64,000 bases of DNA, from NCBI GenBank assembly GCA_003116975.1, contig BGKB01000038.1, positions 310,001 to 374,000 of the forward strand. Direction: 5' to 3'. The notes under the pieces are model-generated. The model made no database searches. It saw nothing but the letters and a program-made list of their open reading frames with translations, and was not told the origin of the DNA. The stretch comes from Aurantiochytrium sp. KH105. Its lineage: Eukaryota > Sar > Bigyra > Thraustochytrida > Thraustochytriidae. Shown here one piece after another: positions 27,884 to 37,809 of this stretch (position 1 is the stretch's first letter; each line of letters begins with the position of its first letter). A program made the translations under genes and the position numbers.

Positions 27884-30577
27884 TTATATGAATGGGGACG
27901 GCTCGAGTTTGCGCATCTGAGGCTCTCTCAGACTTCTCTGCATCATCAGGCTTGCCGGAACCTCATTGCTCCGGGCAGAGCGAGGCCCAGGCCCCGAAAG
28001 CTTTCGCCGCTTCGCCGGTGCAGGCTGGAGCCTGATGGCATCGTTTTCGGCTTGGAGACTGGCCACCTTTGCAATTTGTCTTGTCGTCTTCTTCTTTTCG
28101 TCCTCAAGCTGGCGCCTCAAGTCTGAAATACGAATCATGTCGGCCTTGTGCACACATTCCAGTGTCGTTATAGTTCTTTCCTGTTCCTTGATATCCTTCT
28201 GTTGCTGCTGCTTTGCCAAAAGCTCAGCACGAAGCTTCTCATTATCCTTCTTCAATGAATTGAGTTCGTCTTCCTTCTTCGCCAGGTCTTCGGATTGTCG
28301 TCCCGACTCCATCTTGACTTTTGAAAGATCACGCTTTAATCTTCCTATTTCATCCTCCGCGTTGTGAAATTGGGAAGTAAGCAATTCCTTTTTGTTCAGC
28401 AGTTCTTTGTGTTGCTCGGCAAGCTCACTTTTCTCGTTCCTGAGTGTGGTATACGTCCTCTCGATTGTAGCATTCTGCTTTTCCAACTTGGCCAACTTCG
28501 CAGTCTCGTCGGACAGATTTTCTCGCATCTGGTGCATGTTGGCCGCAAGCTGGTCTCTCTCACGCTTCAGTTGGTCCCTCTCACTCTCTAGCCCAATGTT
28601 TGTCTGCAGAAGATTTGTCGAAGTGGACTCCAGTCTCGCTGCCTCGTTTGCCTTCTCCGTTGCCAAGCGCTTTGCTTGGTCGAGTTCATCGCGCAGTTGA
28701 CTATTCTTGCCTTTCGAACAAGAAAGCCTCTTGTCGAGGAGCTTGCGTTGCTCTTTGAGCTTGTTTGCTTCTTCGGACGTCTGCTTGAGCCGAGCATTAA
28801 GGTCGGCATTGGCACTCTCAATATTCTCTCGCTGCTGCTCAGAGGCTTCGCGTTGCTTTCTCAGCTGCTCCAGCTTCTTGGACGTCTTTTGCGCTTGTAC
28901 CTCCATTTGCTTTAAAGAAGCGTATTCGTCATGGAGAGTCTCATATTCTCGCATAACCCGCTCATAATCGGTCTGCTTGTCACTCAACTTGGTCTTTGCG
29001 TTCTCGAGCTCTTTGGAGAGATGGAAAAGTTCCTTTTCTCTCCCTTCAGCCTTGTTCGCTTCTTGTCGGCATTCCTGGCTTGTCTTGGTCAGTTTTGCAT
29101 TCAGACGTTCAATCTCGCCTTGTGCGTTTTGAAGGTTCGTGTCTGTTTCGGTTTGGGCACGTTGCGCCAGGGCGAGTTTCGTCTCAGCAGCTGCGGCCCT
29201 GGCCTGGGACACTTCCAGCTGCTCCTTGATGTCCTCAAGAGCTTTCTGCGAGCTCTTACGTTCAGCGATGGACTCATTTGAGTCTCGAGCGGCTTTTTCT
29301 CTCCTCAGCTGCTCGCGAAGCCGATCAATCTCCTCACTCTTTCCGTTCAGCTCATGGACCATCATTGTTCGCTCGGTGTTCATGGCGTTCACAGCATCTA
29401 CCAGGTCTTTGTTTGCGATGGCTGTCTTCTTTAGCTCCTTTTGGAGTGTTGCAGGAGTTACCAACGATTTATTTGTACCATTGGCGATGGTGTTGCTGCA
29501 ACTAGACGATGACTGCACCGACGTACTTGATGTAGCGGACGTTTGCGCCTCTCGACGAGGTCGCTTTCCAAGCTCAGAGGGCATTGTCACCTTTTCACGG
29601 CCTCTGGAAACGACAAGCGGACTCTTGCCAGCCAATGGTGTGGCCCTGGATGAGCCCTTCAACGTGGGTTCGGCGAGTTGCGCATTTGCATTCTTGTTGC
29701 GGACAGTGAAAGTCACAACGGAGCCTCTCGGGCCGTCGGAATCTTTATATGTCTGAAGCTGATCGACGTACTCGCATCGCCCGTGCGATTGCAGAATGAT
29801 GTTGATCTCCTGTTTCAATTTTTTCGCGGAAATGTTAAGGACAGCCAAAGGTACGTTGTTCGACGAAGCTGCGACGCGGCTTTCTGGAGGGCAGAGAGCC
29901 TTCAAGAACACCTCCGTGGCAAGCTTCTGCTGGTTGGCCCCGTCCCAGTCGAGAAGAAATCGATCAGGGCTCGTTTCGGAAAAGATGCGCAAGCGCCTCA
30001 AATTTGCTTTCTGATCCATACGGCGAATCTCCAGCTTGCATATTCCCGTATTGGCGCAGACCCGAAATGCCTCCGCGACATACTCGGCGATGATCCTGGA
30101 ATCGTCCGCGGAAAATCTTGTTCGGCGTGTGGCAGGTTCAGCCAGGGATCTCTTTCCTCGCTTCGTTGTCGCCGTCGTCGAGGACGAGGACGAGGTCGAG
30201 GACGAGGACGAAGATGAGGAGACTACGTTGCTCCTCGGTCTGGTGCGCGGTGAAATCTTCGAGGCTTTGCCTCGCTCCAAAGTTGGCGCGGACAAGGACG
30301 GGCTTGCCTTCGGTGTTTTGTGAGTCGGCGGAGAATCCTTTGCGCTCGATGAACCCACTGGAGAGCTCGACGCAACTTCCGCGTGAATCTTGCGCCGCTT
30401 TGGGTTTGCACCTTTCACTTCGGAGGCTAGCTGTTGCGCCCTGCGTTTCCTATGTTCCGCGAAAATGGAGCCGATCGAGTCGTCGCTCGTGTACCCGTCG
30501 GCGTCACCGACGTCTGACATCTTGGCCGATACAGCGCCGCTCTCGGCCGCGGGGTCCTCAGCGCCGTCGAACAGCAT
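27884..30577 (-). CDS. 897-residue coiled-coil protein with N-terminal head domain
   Basis: The gene starts at ATG 30577. Residues 1-150 are Ser-rich with nuclear-localisation-like basic clusters (EHRKRRAQQ, NPKRRK). Residues about 155-306 form a compact head: helix SADDSRIIAEYVAEAF, a beta hairpin (CKLEIRRM/RRLRIFS), helix QQKLATEVFLKAL, helix KKLKQEINIILQ and a second beta pair ending VVTFTVRNK. After a basic Ser/Thr-rich linker, residues about 390-870 are nearly continuous heptad-rich coiled coil. The tail is basic (PAKRRKLSGPGPRSARS). I do not recognise the family. The head resembles that of the 1792-residue protein at 38361-43739. Length and composition fit a structural scaffold, possibly nuclear or centrosomal; function is unknown. 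Confidence 0.75.
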   Translation of the reverse strand: MLFDGAEDPAAESGAVSAKMSDVGDADGYTSDDSIGSIFAEHRKRRAQQLASEVKGANPKRRKIHAEVASSSPVGSSSAKDSPPTHKTPKASPSLSAPTLERGKASKISPRTRPRSNVVSSSSSSSSTSSSSSTTATTKRGKRSLAEPATRRTRFSADDSRIIAEYVAEAFRVCANTGICKLEIRRMDQKANLRRLRIFSETSPDRFLLDWDGANQQKLATEVFLKALCPPESRVAASSNNVPLAVLNISAKKLKQEINIILQSHGRCEYVDQLQTYKDSDGPRGSVVTFTVRNKNANAQLAEPTLKGSSRATPLAGKSPLVVSRGREKVTMPSELGKRPRREAQTSATSSTSVQSSSSCSNTIANGTNKSLVTPATLQKELKKTAIANKDLVDAVNAMNTERTMMVHELNGKSEEIDRLREQLRREKAARDSNESIAERKSSQKALEDIKEQLEVSQARAAAAETKLALAQRAQTETDTNLQNAQGEIERLNAKLTKTSQECRQEANKAEGREKELFHLSKELENAKTKLSDKQTDYERVMREYETLHDEYASLKQMEVQAQKTSKKLEQLRKQREASEQQRENIESANADLNARLKQTSEEANKLKEQRKLLDKRLSCSKGKNSQLRDELDQAKRLATEKANEAARLESTSTNLLQTNIGLESERDQLKRERDQLAANMHQMRENLSDETAKLAKLEKQNATIERTYTTLRNEKSELAEQHKELLNKKELLTSQFHNAEDEIGRLKRDLSKVKMESGRQSEDLAKKEDELNSLKKDNEKLRAELLAKQQQQKDIKEQERTITTLECVHKADMIRISDLRRQLEDEKKKTTRQIAKVASLQAENDAIRLQPAPAKRRKLSGPGPRSARSNEVPASLMMQRSLREPQMRKLEPSPFI

Positions 30578-30686
30578 GGCACTACTGCCGCCAGGATATA
30601 AAAGAGAGCTGCAGGTCTTGGTCCTGCGGCTCGCTGGCCTATCCGACGCTGCGCGCGAGGTCGCGGGTCTGCTTCGCTTGCTACTT

Positions 30687-30687
30687 G

Positions 30688-30756
<69 letters not shown>
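30687..30756. repeat. TTGC tetranucleotide array, about 17 units
   Basis: A near-perfect (CTTG)n run lies about 110 bases upstream of the 897-residue gene start. A second, imperfect array of the same unit follows at 30804-30868 (with TTAC and TCGC variants). All ORFs crossing them are repeat artefacts. Confidence 0.9.
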
Positions 30757-30758
<2 letters not shown>

Positions 30759-30803
30759 AGCGCGGCGCTCGAGGTTTTGGGTTGTTTGGGCTTTGCACGA
30801 ACC

Positions 30804-30868
30804 CTTGCTTGTTTGCTTGCTTACTTGCTTGCTTGCTCGCTCGCTTGCTCGCTTGCTGCTTGCTTGCG
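30804..30868. repeat. Imperfect TTGC array
   Basis: TTGC units with TTAC, CTCGC and similar variants form an older-looking copy of the adjacent perfect array. Confidence 0.85.
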
Positions 30869-31326
30869 TGGCGTAGCGTGGCGTGCGGTCGTGCTTGAGG
30901 TTGCGGGTCTGCTCGAAGTTGCGGGTCTGCTCGGCGGCCCCGCCCGCGTCTGTCTGCTGCGCGTGACACGCTTCCGGGGCTGCTCCATCGGGAGCAGGAA
31001 GGCGAGTGTCACGAAAAGCGAGAACGGGAAAAGGGAAATCGAGAGCGCCACGCGCGCGTGCCAGCGGAGCGCTCTGCACTGGGAGCGCGCGCCCCGCGAG
31101 CCTGGAGTGGCGAGAGCGGAGAGAAAGGGAGAGGAGGGGAAGGGAGGGGGAGGGCGGCGAGAGAGGACGAGGCCTGCGCCGCGGGACTTTTCTTTTCTCT
31201 CCGCCGGACGCTTCGCTCTCGGTCGATCGATCTGGAGCCCGCGCGCGCTCTCGTTTCGCTCTCAAAAAAAAGAAAAAAAAAAGGGGGGGGATGCGCTCTC
31301 GACTTGGTTAGTGGTGAGAGCGAGAC

Positions 31327-31476
31327 GCTCTCGAATCGATCCTCATTCACTCCCGTGCGCTCGGCGTCACGCATGGCGCGGCACGTGTGGCGGATTTGCA
31401 ACATGAAAATCGGGCCCGCGCACGCGAAGACGGCGGCCAGCACGGCCCTCGGCAGCGACTCCAGCTGCATCGTCAT
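31327..31476 (-). pseudogene. F-box-like N-terminal fragment
   Basis: Starting at ATG 31476, the first 35 or so residues read LESLPRAVLAAVFACAGP and then RHTCRAMRDA. The spacing of LP-x-x-VL-x-x-VF...CR-x-x-RD is that of an F-box, the SKP1-binding motif of ubiquitin ligase substrate receptors. After residue 50 the frame runs into low-complexity poly-Phe/Ser/Arg sequence, and no substrate-binding domain follows. It may be a first exon whose partners I cannot find, or a gene fragment. The F-box call is tentative. Confidence 0.25.
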
Positions 31477-31633
31477 CCTCTGTCGCCCGAGCGTACGATC
31501 GCGTTTGTTGGGCGGAGTACGGACTCTGTCCCTTTATCTAACCTAACCTGATTCGATTAAACCTAACCGGTGCCGGGGTTGGGTTTCTGAGCAGTGTGTT
31601 TAAAATCTCGTATACAAACCCCCCGCGAAAAAA

Positions 31634-31783
31634 ATGTGCATTGTTCGTCGAGGTGGGCGAGCCCAGTATGCCGCACAACGAGTTCACGACCACCTTGACG
31701 GCCAGCTGCGTCGACTCGTAGACGTTGTAGCCGTCGGAGCCCTCGGGGAAGGAGCCGCGCCGGCGCTTGGCGTCCTTGCTGGA
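31634..31783 (-). pseudogene. Relic of a family-B DNA polymerase (motif B region)
   Basis: Read on the minus strand from 31783, the frame gives SSKDAKRRRGSFPEGS and then QLAVKVVVNSLCGILG. The latter matches the family-B polymerase finger-helix motif (QLAxKxxxNSxYGxxG), with Cys in place of the usual Tyr. The preceding basic helix corresponds to the polymerase LLxxRKxxK segment; an LLLVQ stretch lies in another frame just upstream, as if split by a frameshift. A stop (TAG) immediately precedes the frame, and no exonuclease or palm motifs were found nearby. It is a fragment, not a working gene. Origin (cellular, mobile element or virus of protists) cannot be decided. Confidence 0.45.
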
Positions 31784-33220
31784 CTAATAGTAAGCTCAAA
31801 CGGTCGCGGCCAAGGTTAAAATCGAGATGCGGTATCGCGCGCGCGAGGCGTCGCTGGCTGTTGGTAATCGAATGTCTGTTAGAAGAGCGGCATTAGGAGC
31901 GAGGATACGCTGCTTGGGCCAAATCATTACTTTCCGTCTTCAGAGATGAACGCGTCGTTCAGCTGACTGGTCACCCTCGTTGGCCAATACATGCGTGGCC
32001 TACAAAAGCACCAAAAGCGCACATATGATCTGAGAGAGCGACTCGCGAGTCCGTTTCGTATCGGCAGCGCGTCGTGACGAAGGTGCATCACGTCGCAATG
32101 AAGAAGGGCGCAGCAAATGCTCTTGACAGTTCGTCCTGGACGAGAGGAAAGGCGGCCACGCATTGCTCAACTTTACTTTGATCTGCGAGGGGTGAGGGGA
32201 CGAAGCCGGCCTCAAGCCTCGTGCCAGCTTCGCTGTTGTCTACCTCGCTTTCGCGCGACAGACTTCATCCGCAGCCGCTTTCGCTCCAAGCGGGGCGGTC
32301 GGTGGTCGGTTCCTTCTAAACCTCCAGCAACTGCACATTCGCCGGGAAAATTCTTCTCGGCGTGGAGCAACGAGTCTGGCGCGCAAAAGCTGGAGTGGAG
32401 AGAGGGGGGCTATAGCTCTCTCTGACCGTCTTTCGACGCGGACTCGGGGCCCAGCCTCGCGCGGCCAGAAGAAGCCTCGCCTCAACCATTCAGGCTGCCT
32501 CCTGGCACAATGTATTAACAGTCAGGTTCTTCCTTTCCCCACACCCACTGCCCATCGGCTGGCGGCCAGCCAGCTCGCGCGTCTTTCGTTCAGCCTCAAC
32601 GGCGACGGCGACGGCGACGGCAGGAATCGTGCGAGCCGGGCAACTCAAGCGCAGCACTCGCCGCGCGTTGGCTCGCTTCGAACCCTCCCTCTGCGCGGGC
32701 AGCTGGCCTGGCCTGGCTGACTACTGGCCGGCCGGCTGGCTGGCTTGCCGCCGCGCGACGAACGGCTTGCGGTAGGCCGCCAGGCAGCGCCGCGGCGACG
32801 GCGGTTGCGGCCACCACTGGATTCCGTCTCCTACTTGGCCGCGCGCGACGAGGAGACGCGCGCTGCTGCCTCGCCCCGCCCGTCTCTCGGGGTTTCGAAA
32901 AGCCTGCTCCCACAAATACCACAGCCAGGTCAGGTCAGGCTGCGGGTGGGCCCCCAGTGAGTGGTTGGCGTAGGCGTGAAAGACGCGGTGGAAGAAATGG
33001 AAGGCGAAGGTAAAGCAGAGCAAGGTAGAGCAGAAGAGCATGAGCATGAACAGCGCAGGGCAAGCGAAAGCGAGCAGCAAATGAGCAATACGCGAGGCGA
33101 GGCCCCGACTGGGACGGCGCAGCGAGGCAAGGCGTGGCAGGTTTGCGCGCAGGCGGTGGCGTGAGGCCTCGGACGAGCGGGCAGGGTGGGTGGCTGGCTG
33201 GCTGACTGGCTGGCGAAGAC

Positions 33221-33775
33221 TTGGAAGGGCGCTGCTTCGCGTGGATGGCGAACATGCCGCAGGAGCTCGCGCGCGGCTCCGCGTCGTTACAAAGGAGCGT
33301 AGAGCACGCCCGTGCGCCTGCGCGGGACGGAGGAGGAGGAGGAGGAGGAGGAGGAGGAGGAGGAGCGGGAGTTGACGGACGTCTGCGGAGAGCGATATCC
33401 AGCTCGCATTGCTTGCGAGGCTTGCCCGGGGTCAAGTTCGTGAGGGACGTATCCTCTGACGGCGAGGAGATGCGTCTTGACGAAGATGTGCTACATTCCT
33501 GGCTGCCCTCAAGATATCAGGAGAGGAACGTTAATCCTGATGTCGAAGAGCTGGATGCAGCATACCTAAGAGTCGGGGCAAATGGACAAGTGGCGAACGA
33601 GCCCGCGTCAATCACAAGAAGATCAACAGGGGCTAGGATCGGCGCGAGACTTGCGCGGCATTCGTCAAGCAATCCTCAGGATGCCAGTGCACCACGCTCT
33701 AGTCATCGTCCACGACTTCCAGCGAGAGACGTGCTCCCGCTTTGGATCTCGCGCGACGATGCTCGCAATGTATAA
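33221..33775 (+). CDS. Hypothetical ORF, doubtful
   Basis: This 184-codon frame includes a poly-Gly run from the GGA array and then a more protein-like part (VKFVRDVSSDGEEMRLDEDV...YLRVGAN). No family was recognised, and no homologous feature supports its start. It may be a fragment of a decayed gene or chance. Confidence 0.15.
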   Translation: MEGRCFAWMANMPQELARGSASLQRSVEHARAPARDGGGGGGGGGGGGAGVDGRLRRAISSSHCLRGLPGVKFVRDVSSDGEEMRLDEDVLHSWLPSRYQERNVNPDVEELDAAYLRVGANGQVANEPASITRRSTGARIGARLARHSSSNPQDASAPRSSHRPRLPARDVLPLWISRDDARNV

Positions 33776-34201
33776 TAATAGCTCTTGCACGCGTTGGAAG
33801 CAAGAAGCAAACGTGTTTCTTTTTTCTTTTTTCTCTTCAGACCAAATGGTCTTTTACCCTGTCCGAAGGCAGGCCCATGTTTTTGATTGTCGTCTTTTAC
33901 TCTACAACTTATAAGATTGATCTTACGTTTTAGTTGCCGCAAGATTCGCACAATTCGCATAATTCTTTTCGACAAAATCAAGGATTTTCGAAGCAAGGAC
34001 AGGAGCGTTCGTCTTTCCATGTTGCTACGTTTCGTAAACGATTAATATGATTGAAATCTCCTCGGCCAGAGTCAGCGCTGGATAAAAGGACTATTGCGTT
34101 ATTTCGAACATGTGGCCCGACGGAAGCAAGGTAGCTTGAAGAGCCTTTGACAGCCTTGTCGACGAAAAGAGGTGGAAGGGTCGGATGGTGAATAAGGGAA
34201 A

Positions 34202-34213
34202 GGGGGGGGGGGG
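34202..34213. repeat. Poly(dG) tract, 12 bases
   Basis: An uninterrupted run of 12 G lies in non-coding DNA; a 12-base C run lies 320 bases away at 34530-34541. Confidence 0.9.
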
Positions 34214-34247
34214 AGGAGAAAAGAAGCGCAAGAGGAAAGGATATAAG

Positions 34248-34511
34248 TTAGACTTCTGTTTGACTGGACTTTTGTGGTTTTCGATTGACCAGGAGACGAC
34301 GGCCGCCGACTTCCGGCGGCTCAGGTTCGCTCGCGTCGAAACGATTGATTACCTCGCTGGAAAGGTGTCCCGTTGTCCTGATTAACTTCCTGATGGCGGC
34401 TTCTTTTCCCCGTTGGGCCTCGGTGAAATTACTGGCCTCCAAGCTCGGACGGATCTCGTCAGCTCGGGGGTCAAACAAACGCAGGGCGCGTTCCTCGAGG
34501 CATCGGCGTCC
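34248..34511 (-). pseudogene. Unassigned coding-like fragment
   Basis: The minus-strand frame from a TGA at 34512-34514 reads about 88 residues, including EERALRLFDPRADEIRPSLE and then NFTEAQRGKEAAIRKLI. It has amphipathic helices and no low complexity, so it looks like genuine protein sequence. There is no ATG and no family that I recognise. It is either an internal exon or a relic. Confidence 0.25.
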
Positions 34512-35164
34512 TCATCCACCGTAGCCAGACCCCCCCCCCCCTCCCCTCCTCCCCCCGCGGCTGGTAGCGCGATCTTCTGCCAAGGCCTCATGCCGGCTAA
34601 CCGACCAGGTCTCCAAAACCTCCTAATTTTCAATCAGGGCTATCGCGCGTCCACTTGAAACTGTTGACCTGGTGTGCATTTTTTTCTGCCTCCCGTGCGG
34701 CCCTTTCGACCCGATTCAACTCCAAGCGAGGCCTCGTTCACCGCACTTGTGGGATTGATTCGAGATGTCCTTCCACACACCTGGGGGCCTGACTCTACCA
34801 GCCCTCCCTCCCCTACACAGGTCAAGTGACTGCCGGTTTGGCGTGTATCCTGGCAGTCGGCTACGCACCAGACATGCGCAGCCATGAGCGTGCTGGCCGC
34901 CTAGAGAGGTACTGCCCCCCATGTGCGTCTACGCAGACTTTTGCTCAAGGCCCGGGCGAGAACGGCTCGAAGATCCGCGTGCCGCCGACATCAAGTCCTC
35001 GGCCCGCCTCTGGGGCCTCCTGACAGTCCCTCTGTCTGCAAGCAGTAGTACATGTTCAACGACCCTTTACGCACAACAGAGCGCCCGGACAGATGATCTT
35101 CCCAACGGCCAAGTAAACCGCACTGACAAGCGACAAAGGGTTCCCGCGAGCTTTACTGTTAGTA

Positions 35165-35266
35165 AGAATCGAGCACGACGCCAACGAACTTCTCAAATAC
35201 TTCCTGGTCCAGCGCGGCTCGGTCTGCGAGACGCTCGCGGCTTGCGTTCTTGCAAATCACGAAAGT
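35165..35266 (-). pseudogene. Short unassigned coding-like fragment
   Basis: On the minus strand the sequence reads about 34 residues ending EKFVGVVLDSY before a TAA, with an amphipathic helical character (ASRERLADRAALDQEVF). Another coding-like stretch in a different frame follows (SLVSAVYLAVGKIICPG). The pattern suggests a frameshifted relic; the family is unknown. Confidence 0.2.
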
Positions 35267-37430
35267 GATCCATCCATCTATCCGTCCATCCATCCAGAGC
35301 AACCCTCCTCGGCCAGGCGGGCAAGACAGAAGAGAAGTATACGCACGACACCAAGGCGCTCAGTTTCTAGGCAAAAACTCAAAAACCATCCCAATCGCCT
35401 CGCAGCGAGATCACAAGCTTCTCCAGCTCGAGCCAGGCAGGGCGCGGGCCAGGACTCCCCTCGCGCGCGCGCCCTCACACGCCGGTTGGCACGGCTTGCT
35501 CGCGGTGCGGGCCGCAGCTGCTGCTGCCGTAGCAGCGCGAGGAGCCTGGCCTGGGAAAGCGCCGAACGCTTGGGATTCGGGGCGCGCGTCCAGCCAACCA
35601 AACTTAGCCGGCGCGGCCTGGGAGGGAGGGAGAAGACGAGCGAACGGACAGCCCTGCGGCGAGCTACGCGTTCTCGAGCGGATAGGATATTGTAGAGCGG
35701 GCCCGAGGCCAGACCAGCCTCGCCTCAATTTAAAGTGCCGGTGGCAAGGGAGCTATGACCAGCAGCGGCAGCGGCAGCGGCAGCAGCAGCGTCTGCCGTT
35801 TCTTTCGTGCTAGCCGTCGCGCGGTGAGCCCTTCCTGCCTGTGAGGCCTGCCTGCCTTCATGCCCGCCTGCGAAATCAGCGCGGCACGAAGTAATGAACG
35901 CGGGACTTCGCAGAGCTCGCGACCCCAGTCACCCGCACGCATGAAGGTCGCGCGCACGCACGCACGCATGGCCTGCCTGACAGACGGCCTCCCTCCAGAG
36001 CCAACGTGCGAGCCCAAGCGCCGCTCCAGGCTCTCCAGGACGGCCATGGCTCGGCGTCCGTACAGCGAGCGATCAGCGAGGGCCGAGCGAGAGAGAGCGA
36101 GAAACCGAGCGAGCGCTGGCGCGAGACCTGCGCGGGCGGTCGGTTTGGGGGGGAGCGCGTCTAGCCGGGGAGGGGAAGCCGAGGAGAGGAAGCCAGGGAG
36201 GGAGGGTGCCAGTCGTCTGGCTGGTGGCTGGTGGCTGGCTGGCAGGCATGCTCTGTCTGGGACGCAAAATGAGCGGCGCTCGCATTTTGAGCTCGCGCGA
36301 TCGCGCGGGCCCTCACGCACTGACCCTGGATCCTGAGGGAGGGGCAGCGCCTGGCGGGCGCGGCGAGAGCTCGAGGCCTGGGCGGGTCGGGATGGGCCGC
36401 GCTGGGCGAGGGCGCAGGCGGCGGCGGCTTCGGGCGGGCGGGGTGGCGGGGTGGGCAGCGGTGGCGGCGGCGAAAGACAGGCGGGACTCGGCTAGCTTCC
36501 CGCAGCCAAAGTTACTTCGCAGCAACCAGGAGGAAGCCCTGACACCGCACCCACAACTGGGAAGCGTGTGGGCTTCCCCTCTAAACGACGCTTCTAAGGT
36601 GGCAGTCGGTAGAGCACGAGAGGCTACCAGGCGGGTATGGGCCGGGCTTTATTACAAACGCCCCACACCTCGCTCACATAGAGAACCTGGCTGAAAGATG
36701 GCTCCAGACGAGCAGCGACGGACCGGCGTCTTTGTTGGGCGGGACGAGGCGACTGACTGGTGAGCGGGCACGGCAGAGGCAGAAGCGCGGAGACTCGAAG
36801 CGGGTCGCGCGGTCGGCACGACCACGCAAGACATGGCTGGAGAGGGCGCACGCGCGAGGAGCGGCGGCCGGTCCCGGGCCAGATGGGGCAGCGACACGAA
36901 AAAGCGGCCAAGAAGGAGCCTTTTTCCCCGTCCCGCATTGCCCGGACCTTATTGCAGTTTGAGGCGTCCAAACGAAGGAAAGAAAGAAAATGAGTATAGA
37001 GAGAAAGAAGTTACTTTGTAGTTGTAAGAAAGACGCGCCCGGAGAAGCTAGCTGCGGAGTGGCTCGGGGCGCCCGGGTCGCGCGGGTGCGTTGAAGATCT
37101 TTCCTTGCGGTATGGCTGCTTGGCAGGCAGGCGCCCGCGCCACGCCGCAACGGCGACTCGGCCGCGGCCATGGCGGTCTGAGATGCGACGCGGAGGGAAA
37201 GTCACTCTGCGATGCGTACATTGGCGAGTGGCCGGGACAGAGTTTGCGCGTGTGAGACTGGTTGGCTGGGCAAAGAATCACTCTGCGGTGAGGCGAAGTC
37301 GCCGCGAAGCGCGAAAGACACTGCGGTATAGCCGGCGGAGAGTCCATGGCAGTTGAGGGCAAGAAACGTCGTTCTCATCTTATCCTGCGAAGAACAAATG
37401 AGTCGAACCGGAACTCTCAGAAAGGGGCGC

Positions 37431-37449
37431 GGGGGGGGGGGGGGGGGGG
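37431..37449. repeat. Poly(dG) tract, 19 bases
   Basis: This is the longest homopolymer in the window, an uninterrupted run of 19 G, 85 bases upstream of the small ORF at 37534. Confidence 0.9.
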
Positions 37450-37533
37450 CGGAGGAGAAGAAGGCGAGTTCGCTGCTCCGGTCGGGTCAGTGGCAGCAAA
37501 ACTCCAATTCCTGCCGTAAAGTGAGCATTTATC

Positions 37534-37809
37534 ATGCCGGGTAGCAGGCCATCACTTGCAAATGGTAGCAGAGGCGCTGGCCAAGTGCAGCTCTCGGAAG
37601 CGCAGGTCCAAAGTATCATGACCTCGCTGACTTTGACCTTGCAGAACCCTGTCGTTCAAGTAGAGCGGATCTCGAACCCGGCAGCTGGCCAGCATGTCTA
37701 TCGAGAGCGCCTGTACACCGTTGAAGAACTTCCCATATACAAACCCTCAGCGGCTGGTGCAGCAAGGGCCCACGACACGACACAAACCTGTAACAAGCGC
37801 CAGTCTTGA
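37534..37809 (+). CDS. Small hypothetical protein, possible gene
   Basis: A 91-residue frame starts with ATG 37534 and reads as ordinary protein (QLSEAQVQSIMTSLTLTLQN and VYRERLYTVEELPIYKP), unlike the repeat-driven ORFs around it. No domain was recognised. The last 15 residues look like read-through, so a splice donor may lie before them. It could be a first exon or a short gene. Confidence 0.3.
   Translation: MPGSRPSLANGSRGAGQVQLSEAQVQSIMTSLTLTLQNPVVQVERISNPAAGQHVYRERLYTVEELPIYKPSAAGAARAHDTTQTCNKRQS

Noticed and set aside
29660-30115. SAS-6 or XRCC4-type head for the 897-residue coiled-coil protein
   Set aside because: The order of helices and strands does not follow the SAS-6/XRCC4 beta-barrel head, and none of their motifs is present.
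30687-30868. ORFs encoding long CLLA or KQAS repeats
   Set aside because: They are direct translations of the TTGC microsatellite in various frames.
31535-31570. Telomere-like CTAACC repeats
   Set aside because: Only a few imperfect CCTAA units with mixed spacing occur; this is not an interstitial telomere array.
36590-36665. A tRNA-like D-arm (GTCGGTAGAGCACGAGAGG)
   Set aside because: The A-box resemblance is good, but no anticodon arm, T-arm/B-box or acceptor pairing follows.
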